Part shown: positions 20,765-30,105 of the stretch, piece by piece
Position numbering within the stretch: position 1 is the stretch's first letter
How the letters are laid out: each line of letters starts with the position of its first letter
NCBI GenBank assembly: GCA_029298735.1
Contig: JANSLP010000021.1
Span: 62,001-126,000, forward strand
Length of the DNA: 64,000 nucleotides
Source of the DNA: Ophiostoma sp. CBS 140.51
Taxonomy: Eukaryota; Ascomycota; Sordariomycetes; Ophiostomatales; Ophiostomataceae
Direction of reading: 5' to 3'
The notes under the pieces: generated by a model
Seen by the model: the letters and a program-made list of their open reading frames with translations, nothing else
What the model was told of the DNA's origin: nothing
Database searches by the model: none
Made by a program: the position numbers and the translations under genes

Positions 20765-22074
20765 TTTTTTCTTTCTGTTTCATATTTCATTTTCCACTTC
20801 ACAGTCTTTCATCTTCTTGATAGCTTTCGCCCTTCCATTCCAGAGATCCAGGGATCTCGCCCGACACACGTGACTCCTGTATATTCGAGTCTTAGTTGTT
20901 CCTTCCTCTCCTTATAAAGATGCTCCAAAATTGAGCTCCTTGACTTTGAGACCATGGGGCTCCGACTTTAAAAAGTCACATAGCTCATCGGTTGTTCCTG
21001 TATATGCCTTGATTGTGACCCGGTAGTGGCCGGGCCGGCGTAAGACTTATTTACTTTCGATAGTAACTCTGGTCTCATCATAGTTTTCGTTTATTTTGTC
21101 CCTTAGAACGTAAATAAATTGAGGGTTACCCGTTGAAAAACTGATGCTTAAATGAAGGTGGAGGTGAGGTTGAAGATGAGGATGATAATTTTGTCAAACT
21201 ATTTCCTGAACTGGAAAACATCGAGCGTTTTATATATCTATGACAATGTAAACAGAGGTGCAGATACTATAGGACTTGAAGAGAATAGACGCAAATCTAT
21301 GAATAGCGGCTCTAGCAGGGACGTAAATAGATCATTACAGGCAACCAGCAGGATTCAAAGATGATAAAACAACAAAACGATAGTAAGGTGAGATAAAAGA
21401 CGCAACAAAAATAGGACTCATCTTCAAAGGAATCAGTTAAGGGGAATCCTTTGGAAGAAAGTGATGTAAATCTAGATGAATATTCATAAACGATTATAGC
21501 AAAGCTGGAATCTATTAAAATACCAGGAGGCTCGTGATTCTGATATGGAACAGAGGGCGACGCCCTGTCTTATACAAAAGAACTTCCACATCTGTATACC
21601 TGCCCCTGGGAATTTTCTGCGCGGTTTGACCCCTTATATGGCGTGCATTTCTGGCCGACGTTTATAATTAAACTAAAAATATTTGTAGTTCTATCACTGA
21701 ACAAATAGCAAGCGGGAGAGAAAGAGTGTGAGAGAGAGCTACGAGACTGAACGTGCCTTGTTTACACATGGCCTTAAATCTCCACACGATCTCTACATCA
21801 CATACCCTCCTGTAAAAAACAGTAAGAACACCAGTGATTTCTTTCGCTTGGCCCTGCACCCGCGTAGCTCGCGTCCGACGTCCGTTTGCAAAAACTGACT
21901 TGTACAGACGACGTTATGGAAAAGATTGTTTTGTTGCGCCAGGCAGTGAAAGCGTCGTCCGTCGTCGACTCCGACGAGCTTCGGCAGGCCGTCGCCATCT
22001 GGCTCGATTTGTACCCCGACGGCGCGTAAGGACGACGCCTCCTCCCCGGCGAGCCTTTTTGTTCTTGTGTGGCT
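20765..22074 (+). other. AT-rich gene-free stretch, probably transposon debris
   Basis: I find no credible gene in these 1.3 kb. The composition is AT-rich, with TATA/TAAT-rich words and scattered stop codons in all frames, similar to the RIP-damaged repeats elsewhere in the window. The short ORF at 21793-22185 on the minus strand runs into the repeat at 22075 and has no recognisable domain. Confidence 0.5.
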
Positions 22075-22645
22075 TGCCAGGTTTGTCCCTTCGAAGTACA
22101 ATGTACCTACAGTTGTCATTTTCCTGAATGGGCCCGATTTTGGTAGCCTATCCCAGCGGCCGAAGCGGCTAGGACGGGGTGACAAGAAAAAAATAGAGAG
22201 GGTTCCATTTCTTGTCCCCGTATGAATTGTCCAGCGGTTTAACAGTGCTTCTTGCCGGAGTGTTTCTCTTGCTAGAGATGGGTACCTCCTGTGCTGCTCA
22301 TCTTCCTATCTGTTCTGCGTAAAAGCTTGTCCTAGATCTCCTTTATTGTTCTGTTAGTATAAATAAAGCCTCTTCGCACCTATAGATGTCTTTTTTTTGG
22401 TCTTCGCTTATTTCTCCTGGAGTCAAACCATTTTGTATTTTGATTTTTACTTTCCCAGCATGGCCCAGACCTATTTAAAAAGACACGAAGGCAACAGCCG
22501 GCACAAGGAATTTATTAGACAGTTCACAGAGAGAGAATCGAAGTCGCGGGTTTCGAAGCAACGAAACTATTGACGGCCGCCCAACGTGCTGCCCTCCGGA
22601 AGCAGCTGCAAGAAGTTCATTTTCTCCAGCCAGATTATGCTGACA
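22075..22645 (+). mobile_element. Unclassified retroelement-like repeat, copy 2
   Basis: This is the inverted partner of 12125-12680. It shares GTTTGTCCCTTC, GGGCCCGATTTTGGTAGCC, CTTGCCGG followed by GTGTTTCT, the TATA-like AGTATAAATAAAGCC, and the ATGGCCCAG start at about 22460. The predicted translation begins MAQTYLKRHEG and hits a stop after 38 codons, but an adjacent frame continues with LLTAAQRAALRKQLQEVHF, so one frameshift plus later stops have broken the ORF. That helical, gag-like stretch is the only hint of function. Confidence 0.6.
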
Positions 22646-22649
22646 TTGT

Positions 22650-24141
22650 CCGGAGTTCTCCGTAGCAAATCGCCCACTCGCGAGCTTCGGGAGCTTAATT
22701 AGCCCGACCCACAATAAGTCAGACTATTAATGCCGGCCGTAGTCAGCGGCAGGTGCTGCGCAGCGAGGTGAAGATGCAGGGAGAAAGGGGGACGCGCCGG
22801 TCTCAGCCCGCTGATGTCCTGCCCACCTGTTGCGTCCTCGTCCGCAGCCAGCGGCCTACGCCTGATTGCTGCGTCGTTTTCCCCGGCTGGCTATGGTCTC
22901 TCTTGGCTTTTGGGTTGGTATTTTCTTGTAGTTCGTGATAGTTCGATGGTACCCCCGTCCCGAGTTGTGCACCCGAGAAGGAGAGTTGGTGTATCAGCTG
23001 CAGTTGATTCATGTTAAAACAGTAGATGTTTTCATACATTTAATTTAATTTTACGCTACTAGGAGCTTCTCATAACTGTGACGACAAACGCATGTTGCCG
23101 CAAGCCGTCGCTTTACTTCTCAGGTTAGATGAGATTCTTAACCATTGAGGGCTTACAATCTCTAGGACTTCGGGATGGAGAATTTGATGTGTACTCGGAC
23201 GTACTCGTATGTATCTATTACGTGGGCGGATCCTTTACGATAATGTCACAGCAGGCCAGGGACCTCAACATAGCCGAAGGAATGGGGGAAAGAAAACAAG
23301 TCGGGGTTGTTTACGTCGTATGAGTTCTTTCCGGGTTGTTGCCTGGTTAGGTAGGTCGTACATGATGGCGAAAAGCGAAAAGCTCATAGCGCTGGTCGTA
23401 CGGAGTACTGTACTCCACAAATAGCTACTGTAAAGGGCCCGCGGATCTTTCTGATGGTGTGGCTGTTATCCCTGAGCTGGTGTCCCCTTTGTAACGGCGC
23501 AGGGCCGTTGAGGCTGGGCAGGCAGAGCACTGCCCAGGACGTGGGCGCAGGCCCAGGGCGCGCGCATGGGACCTCTGATCAGACACCTACCAGCCTGGGA
23601 GCACGTGGTTCGCTTAGTGACTTCACGTGATGACACAGGCCCGCCAGGCCCACGCCAAAATAGGGGTATGGTCCTGATCAGAACCTCCGCCGTGGCCATT
23701 CCTTTCTTCTTTCCTTCCTTTCTTCGGTACCTAGATGTTTCGTTAGAATTGAGCTTATTGCCTCGAGACTACCTGTGCTTTGCCAGCTAGCCCGTTACTT
23801 CTAGCCAAAAACGCGCTTAATACGAGTATTGTATTCGAGCACAACCCCTCACGATAGAAGGAGGGGTAAAGGAGTAAAGTTATTCTGCGCTGTCGGAATA
23901 ATGTGACTGGACACGTGCGTGCTGGTAAATGTGGGGAAGTTGGGCAAAGTCCCGTATATTCCAGGGAAGAGGAAATTATGAAACTACGAAGTAGACAGAC
24001 AACTACAGAATCAACCACGTTTGCCCACCCAAGAGGACCATATTATTTTTCGTCACGCGCCGAATAACCCAGTTGTCCCCACATCAAACTTCGAACATTT
24101 TGCCCTTCCTAGAACCATCGCAGAATTTTGCCTTTCAAAGA
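22650..24141 (+). other. Gene-free accessory stretch
   Basis: No convincing gene. A GC-rich patch at 23470-23690 contains a repeated CTGATCAGA word (about 23574 and 23671) and CGTGG/ACGTGA boxes. ORFs of 60-90 codons here lack coding character. The last 200 bases form the promoter side of the HeLo-like gene. Confidence 0.45.
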
Positions 24142-25488
24142 ATGGCAGACCCTCTCAGCATATCATCTGGCGTCGTTGCGTTAGTGACGTTTGCCCTTTC
24201 GGCCAGTGTCAACCTCTACACCACAGTCCGCGACTTCAAAAGCAGAGACAAAAAGGCGCGTGCGCTAAAAGACGAAGTCGGTGATTTATCGAGCGTACTA
24301 CAGACGCTCCTCGAGACCATCAGCCACCATGCAGATATAGACTTCGACGCTTTAAAGGGTCCGCTACACCGTTGCGGGAATGCCTGCCATGAGTACAAGG
24401 AGCTTATTGCTCGCTGTATGAAACACTCCACAGACTCGCAGGCGAGCACCCGAGACTGGATCACCCAGAAGTATCTACAAGGAGACATCACCGACTTCAG
24501 GGACATGCTGGCTGGCTATAAGTCCACGATAAGCATAGCCCTTGCTAGTGTGAATATGTATGTATCCCTTCCGTTGGCGTATCGTTGGATCTACGTTGCT
24601 CTCTTCTTCATTATAACTAATTATCTCCCTTACAGTCAGGTAGCCGCTATAACTCCTCGAGTACTCGAGGATTATAAAGACTTGATTTCAGATGCGAACG
24701 AAGACCTGGGAGAGCGCCTGCAAAAGCTGGAGAAAACAATCCAAGACTTGTCTCTTCGGGGTGTCCAGAGCTCCAACCAGATCAGTCACGAATGGCAGGC
24801 GATGTTAGATGAGAAGAACTACACACAGCAGGGACTCAGGATGGCTGCCCAGCTCTCCGCGCAGATCCAGATCCTGGAAGCAGTGCCCGACGAGCCGCCC
24901 CAACTTTCTGACAAGCCTTCCGCACACAAATTTGTCAAGTCTGGATTGGACGCTACGAAAGGCTCCATATCTACCCTCGTGTCCCAGCTACGCAGTCATG
25001 AGAGCAAGATCAACGAGCAGATGGAGGCTATGGTGTCTGCGGCGTCTGCAGCTCCTCTGTCCAGTGACACGCTGACAGAGCTCAGACGACTACGGGAAAC
25101 TAAGGACAGCATCCACCAGTGCATAGACATCGTCTCTAGTGCCGATAATACCACAGTCATCGAGCGACAAAATATCTTCGAGGATATCAAACTGGCTGAT
25201 AATGCCTACAACTTCGCCGTCTCGACCGTCGGAGATCTCGTGACCGCCAGGCAAATCAATCTCAGCGGTCGGTCTCGCAACATCGGTGGGCAGATAAGCG
25301 ACGAGAGCTTCCAAAGGTCGATCGAGCATATTACCAATTTGGACATGAAACACTCTCAGCTACAAGACTCCGAGCAAGAAGTGCCAGCTCCTCAGCCGAG
25401 CAAACGAGACGACACAGGGAGTGTGTTCGATTATCGCTTCGGTCGTGGCGTTAAACTCTCCGATTCTGCAAGCAAGCAAGCCGAATGA
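24142..25488 (+). CDS. HeLo-like / PigL_N-type fungal N-terminal domain protein
   Basis: The N-terminus MADPLSISSGVVALVTFALS is typical of the helical fungal STAND-protein N-terminal domain (PF17111, HeLo-like), often the membrane-active cell-death part of fungal NLRs. ATG 24142 is chosen for that match; 24073 would add 23 residues. A 78-nt intron at 24558-24635 (GTATGT, branch AACTAAT, TTACAG) is a multiple of three and has no stop, so unspliced translation shows a false membrane segment. Spliced, the protein has 422 residues (exons 24142-24557 and 24636-25488): the helical domain, then coiled-coil-like helices, then NIGGQISDESF near residue 360-370 and a polar tail. No NB-ARC or repeats follow; it may be a stand-alone effector or remnant. 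Function unproven. Confidence 0.82.
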   Translation: MADPLSISSGVVALVTFALSASVNLYTTVRDFKSRDKKARALKDEVGDLSSVLQTLLETISHHADIDFDALKGPLHRCGNACHEYKELIARCMKHSTDSQASTRDWITQKYLQGDITDFRDMLAGYKSTISIALASVNMYVSLPLAYRWIYVALFFIITNYLPYSQVAAITPRVLEDYKDLISDANEDLGERLQKLEKTIQDLSLRGVQSSNQISHEWQAMLDEKNYTQQGLRMAAQLSAQIQILEAVPDEPPQLSDKPSAHKFVKSGLDATKGSISTLVSQLRSHESKINEQMEAMVSAASAAPLSSDTLTELRRLRETKDSIHQCIDIVSSADNTTVIERQNIFEDIKLADNAYNFAVSTVGDLVTARQINLSGRSRNIGGQISDESFQRSIEHITNLDMKHSQLQDSEQEVPAPQPSKRDDTGSVFDYRFGRGVKLSDSASKQAE

Positions 25489-25639
25489 TCCAAGCTGGTA
25501 CGAATCTGGCGTCGAGGACGGCAGAATACGGGCTGGTATATGGATGGCCAGAACACGGAATGAGGAGAGTGGCTTGTCCAATCAGAGTCAAACGCCATAT
25601 CGATAACTAGCCTCAGACGACTTCAGTCAACTAAGGAAC

Positions 25640-25840
25640 GAAGTCAACAGAAGAGAAATGAAGTAGGGCGCCCAGCTTCATCTACGACCGGCCAGCTTTA
25701 AAATGAAGTCCGTTGAAGATAACTGAAGTTTATGTAGTATATAGGACTGAGTTCGCATTCAAGGGAGTAGCTCTTAGATACTCACTCGCTACCGCTTGTC
25801 TGAAATACAAACCTACATGAACCTGTATTTCTGCGTCCAT
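25640..25840 (+). repeat. Diverged dispersed repeat, copy 2 (promoter-like)
   Basis: This matches 3895-4130 in the same orientation at CCAATCAG, TATATAGGAC and CGCTACCGCTTGTCTGAAATA. It is followed by AT-rich, RIP-like DNA to about 26540 with no gene. Confidence 0.4.
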
Positions 25841-26158
25841 TTCAACTCTCCCTCGAAAATATTTTACCAAACTAGCTACTGTTAGTGCGGGTACCAAAGG
25901 GTTTCTTGCTTTGGTAAAACAGTGATAAGGTGTAACGGTCGAACAATAATTAACACGTATAACGGGGTTGTTTATATTGAAACGGAGTGGAGAGCCGTAC
26001 CCTCTCTCTCTCTGTACAACGCCCACAACCAAAAGGTGTTGTGTTTACTATAGAAGAAAGAAGGAGCGCGCCACTCACACTCTGTTTTAATGGCAGGTGT
26101 GTTTAGCGACAAATGTATCCTAGAGTCAGTAGAAAGCTTCTATCCTCCTCTCACCTTC

Positions 26159-26208
26159 ACGACTTCTAATTAGAGGCCATGAAGGCGGACCTCTTAATTA
26201 GAAGTCGT
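26159..26208. repeat. Near-perfect inverted repeat (hairpin)
   Basis: The left arm ACGACTTCTAATTAGAGG pairs with the right arm CCTCTTAATTAGAAGTCGT, with a single one-base bulge and a loop of about 13 bases. A further TTCTAATTAGGAG word occurs near 26500. It may be a MITE-like relic or a junction of an inverted insertion; no target duplication was identified. Confidence 0.6.
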
Positions 26209-26539
26209 TCTTTCGTAACCTTTACGTAAAGTCGGGCGTTATTTATTAGACTAACGGCACGAGCCGCGTCGAACCTTATTCCTTTCGCTCCTCTCGATAC
26301 GCTTTCGATAATAAACGTAGTCTCGTTATTCTTATTCCCTATCTACGTATTATTCTTATCTCTTCCTAATAATAATTCCCTTTTCCTCTCCCCTTTTCTT
26401 CTCTTCTCAAGTAATTTCCCTTCCTGCTCCACAAGTCCCTGCTTAATCATCAGGCCCGCTGTGCACACTCCCTGAGGGCCGTGCTTTGTTAGACAGTGGC
26501 TTCTAATTAGGAGTTTAAAATGAAAGATAAAAGAGGAGG

Positions 26540-27087
26540 AACAAAGAGGGAGTATGCTTAGAAGAGGGCATGACCTCGATGTCCCAACTTAGTAGACGAA
26601 GAGGAACGTGGCTAAGGGCTAAATAAACTAACGTTACGCTATAAGAATTAGTTTATTATCGGGAGGAAAGAACAAGAAGCCTATATTCGAGTGTAGAAGG
26701 GAGAGGGTGGAAAAGTTCTAAGCGAGCAATGAGAAAAAAGCGCTCCAGGAGCGACATCAAGGTAACGAGTGTGATAAATAGGGGGAGAGAGGAAGGGAGC
26801 CACGCAAGGATCCTCGTAGAGACAAGTGTAGAAGAAAAAAGGAGGAGGCGGGAGGCGGCACAGACAGGTATTGGACAATGAATCAAAGCACTGCCACGAA
26901 AAATCCGGAGAGAAGAAGAAAATGAAAAGAAGGGAAAGAAGTCAAGAGTACAAGAGAGAGACGTCGAGAAAGAAGGGCTGTATTTATATGCGGTCGTCAA
27001 GGAGGCTGCGAGAGCGGGCCAATCAGTAACGAATTGCGGTCCCATATTTCCCGATTGGGACGGCCGCCAACCCCTGCGGCCACAACA
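26540..27087 (-). mobile_element. LTR retrotransposon remnant: 5' LTR plus leader, copy 2
   Basis: Read on the minus strand from 27087 this begins TGTTGTGGCCGCAGGGGT and runs about 448 bp to 26640, matching 4146-4599, including the ATATAAATACAG box and the word TGATGTCGCTCCTGGAGCG. Leader similarity continues to about 26540. It is inverted relative to copy 1. Differences are dominated by transitions. No coding region remains on the leader side. Confidence 0.65.
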
Positions 27088-27417
27088 GTGTGTTCTCCAT
27101 TACGGTAAGAAAGAAGCGATCAGCAGACGACCACAGTCGCACTTTCTATGTGTTGTTACTAAGGTGCGGCTCGCAAGTGGTGCAGTGCGGGCTGGCCAGG
27201 CTACGGGCAGTGTTAGTGTTAGGCGATGGTTACGTAGGTCGCCCAGATAATATTTAGCCTGGCCTTTAGAGGGCCTTTTAAAGTATTTGTTTTATCTCTC
27301 CTACGTACTCCGTAGTCGAATAACCTTTTGCCCACAAACATTTTGAGACCTACGAGCAGTGCGCCCACCTCACAATACTACTCTGTTCTCTCCTTTCTTC
27401 TCCCTCTTTACAACACA

Positions 27418-28413
27418 ATGGATGCCACAAACCTCTACGGTGGGTCTATGGCGCGGCCACAAAAGTTGGCGACATCACCAACACCGCCATTTTCTTCTTC
27501 GTCCATCACGCTGGTGCCTGCGACTGACGTGGCAGCGTTGCTCAACCCTTCCCCAGATGCGCTGTTCGAGTCAGTGGATGTTATTTTCGCCCTTATTGAG
27601 AACGCGATCCGCTACGGAGACGACTCCGTCGTCTTGGCGTCGACGAGCGCCAAGCAATACAACGCCCTCTGCCGGGAGCGGGATGCGGGCGGACGCAAAT
27701 TCCGGCTTTTTTATCTCGGGACGCAGACTCGCATCATGATCATCACCGTTCCCACAGCAGCCCACGAGGGCATGCATTACCTTCTTTCTGCACAGCTGAC
27801 GGGTCAGATTGCCCAGATGGGTCTTACCATGAGCTGGAGCTCATCCGCTGCTGCGACCCGCGCAGGTCCGTCCAATTCCCGCGGCGAGGCCGACGGCAAT
27901 TTTCTGCCATTCCCGGCGCGTGCAGGCGCCGACCAATGGCCGACCGTTGTGTTCGAGGCCGGATACTCGCAATCAGAAGAGTCGTTACGGGCCAAGATGA
28001 ACTGGTGGTTCCAGGCCTCGAACCATAATGTCAAAATTGTGGTGCTGGCCAAGGCTTTTCCGCAGACACTTGAGAAGCGGCTTAAAATCGAGCAGTGGCA
28101 GGAGCGGTCGGCCGAGGCCGTGCGGTCCGGGGCGACAGCGACACGCCGCTCGACAGCAGCAGCGGGAGTTGCTCTGCAGCCGACATGCCTACAAACCATC
28201 AACATTTCATGGGCGGGCCTCGTGCCCTTTCATGAAGCAACCCTCGCACAAGTCGCAGTCCGTCAACAGTACAACGTTGTTAGAGCCCCGTTGGTGTTGG
28301 AGTTTGGGCTTGTTTTTTTGCGGCCGGCAGTCGGTCCCCGCGAGCACGACTTTGAGTTTCCTACCGAATTTCTCCAACATTATGCGGCTGGCGTGTGGAG
28401 TTCTACGCGGTGA
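27418..28413 (+). CDS. Fungal hypothetical protein, putative PD-(D/E)XK-like fold
   Basis: A 331-residue intronless protein of a family I recognise as widespread but uncharacterised in filamentous fungi. Conserved-looking blocks are RYGDDSVVLASTSAKQY (65-81), FRLFYL (95-100), PTAAHEGMH (112-120), WPTVVFEAGYSQS (174-186) and VKIVVLAK (205-212). The order D159, E180, then K206 or K212 on a predicted strand is compatible with a Uma2-like PD-(D/E)XK nuclease core, but that is inference. ATG 27418 lies directly after a pyrimidine-rich leader; 27328 would add 30 non-conserved residues. It sits immediately beside the inverted LTR remnant. Possible roles include self/non-self or transposon-related biology; nothing here demonstrates one. 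Confidence 0.8.
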   Translation: MDATNLYGGSMARPQKLATSPTPPFSSSSITLVPATDVAALLNPSPDALFESVDVIFALIENAIRYGDDSVVLASTSAKQYNALCRERDAGGRKFRLFYLGTQTRIMIITVPTAAHEGMHYLLSAQLTGQIAQMGLTMSWSSSAAATRAGPSNSRGEADGNFLPFPARAGADQWPTVVFEAGYSQSEESLRAKMNWWFQASNHNVKIVVLAKAFPQTLEKRLKIEQWQERSAEAVRSGATATRRSTAAAGVALQPTCLQTINISWAGLVPFHEATLAQVAVRQQYNVVRAPLVLEFGLVFLRPAVGPREHDFEFPTEFLQHYAAGVWSSTR

Positions 28414-29639
28414 AGGAAGGATTTTGAAAGTACAAGAACGAGTCCGACGGGGAGAGTATCGATAACGTGCCCGACCATGTTGGCGGGACGGTGCGTTTAA
28501 ACCACTTATAATGGGACTGTGGGGCTCTACGCTCTTAAGTGAGGGTTGGAGGTGTTGTGGCGTTGTTCTTTTTTTCTTTTTTGTTTCTTTTTTAATTAGA
28601 CAACTCTATGGACGAGTACGTCTCTAGTTTAGATATCCTGCTCCAATTCCGAGTGACATTCACAAACTGCAATTGTGAAAGGCACATTGTCTCGTGATCG
28701 AGTTGGCTCTGAATCAATAACAAGCATCCCGGCCTCCGAGTTTTCGAGAACGATTCTATTAATTGTTTTTAAATCCTTCGTGTGTTCGTTTATGAAGGAG
28801 TTAAAAACATTAAAAAATTCACTTAAATTTCAGTCGACAAAAATTTAATCAAAGCGTTGGCCGGGCCTGCGACTACTACAAAAAGTGCGTGGCCAGGGAA
28901 CTTTCAAAGAGTAGCAGCGGCTTTGAGCTCGTGGACACTCTCGCATCGCGTTCCTATATAAGAGGCTGCTGCTCAAAAGTGTATAGGAGAAGAACATGTC
29001 CATGGTGGTGAGTCAAGTATGCTTGGAGATGTAGATAGAGAAAACAGATGGAAATGCTTTGAAGAAGAGAAACGGGAGAAAAATGGAAAAGTAAAAGTGA
29101 AAGGGAAAATATTGCGTACCTCGAGGCAGTTCCCCTAGAAGCCATTGACTTGCAATTGCAGCAACCAAGGTTCGTAGCGCAACGATACTTGATACTGAAA
29201 CTGCGTGGGATGCCCTGCCCTTGAAGAACAGCAGATGGATGTCTCTCCACAAACCCAAAATGAATTCGCCCCGTATGTCGGTTCATCAACTCACCTACCT
29301 CCCTCACTGGACTTCCGATCGCAACTGTTGCTCCCCTCGAGAAAAAGTGTTATATTGTCCATTCGTCTTGCCTTCTCTCCTTGTTCTTCCCGCGTTCTCT
29401 TTTTCTCCTTTTTATCGGTCCACTTTAAGGTGGGCCTACCACCTCAGGCCACGACCACTCAGCTCTTTAAGCTGCCTAAGCAGCCATGCTGCTCTTCCAC
29501 CAGACTTCTTATCGGAAGTCTTAACCAAGAAACGGAAAGAGGGAAAGGGTAAAATCTTACTCCTTCTAAGGCCTCCCGCTCGCGACTCAATACTTAATGC
29601 CTGACAAACGTGCAGATCAGAAAACAGCCCTTGCGACAG
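28414..29639 (+). other. Gene-free stretch before tRNA-Gly 2
   Basis: No gene recognised. The segment includes a T-rich run at 28570-28600, AT-rich DNA to about 28860, and weak ORFs on both strands at 28954-29552 that have no domain and low-complexity translations. Confidence 0.45.
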
Positions 29640-29710
29640 GCGTCGGTGGTTTAGTGGTAAAATCTGTCGTTGCCATCGACAGGCCCCGGGTTCGATTCCC
29701 GGCCGACGCA
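29640..29710 (+). tRNA. tRNA-Gly (GCC anticodon), second copy
   Basis: Identical over 71 nt to the gene at 20442, with the same GCC anticodon loop TTGCCAT and A- and B-boxes. The downstream TTTTC about five bases later is a weaker Pol III stop than the T-run after copy 1. The two genes are 9.2 kb apart in the same orientation and their flanks are unrelated. Confidence 0.97.
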
Positions 29711-30105
29711 TTGGATTTTCTTTCTTGTGCTTCGGTCTTTTGTTCCGAGGCTTATTTTTTTGTCTTTCTCGTCTTCCTCATCCGTTTCAAATTCCCACAC
29801 CTTGTTTCCAGCTCCTTCTCATTTTTTTATTTGTTTTTCACACGCTCGCACATGGCATCCGCCCTAGCCTTTCCTATCCACCAGTCGTAGACATGGCGGA
29901 ACATACACTTGCAAACACTCCAGACTCCCTCGGCGCCTCCGACAATTAGGCGGTAGCCATTGAAAGAAGACATGTCTATGCCCGTGATCAATTGCAGCCC
30001 ACTCTCCATATCCATATGATGCGGGTGCAAGATATGCTCAATGTCTCGTCGACTTCGGCGTTGGTGTGAGGGGATTCGGAGTGTTAATTGTCAATGTGTA
30101 ACAAA

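Noticed and set aside
20544..20802. NEEER/GGKER repeat proteins on the minus strand
   Set aside because: Antisense translation of the minisatellite, with no independent evidence for a gene.
20381..20917. 178-codon ORF with repeated PPRSF
   Set aside because: It reads through the tRNA-Gly gene and the 15-bp minisatellite; the frame is open only because the repeat length is a multiple of three.
29436..29711. Minus-strand ORF beginning MRRPGIEPGA
   Set aside because: This is the well-known artefact of translating the antisense strand of a tRNA gene.
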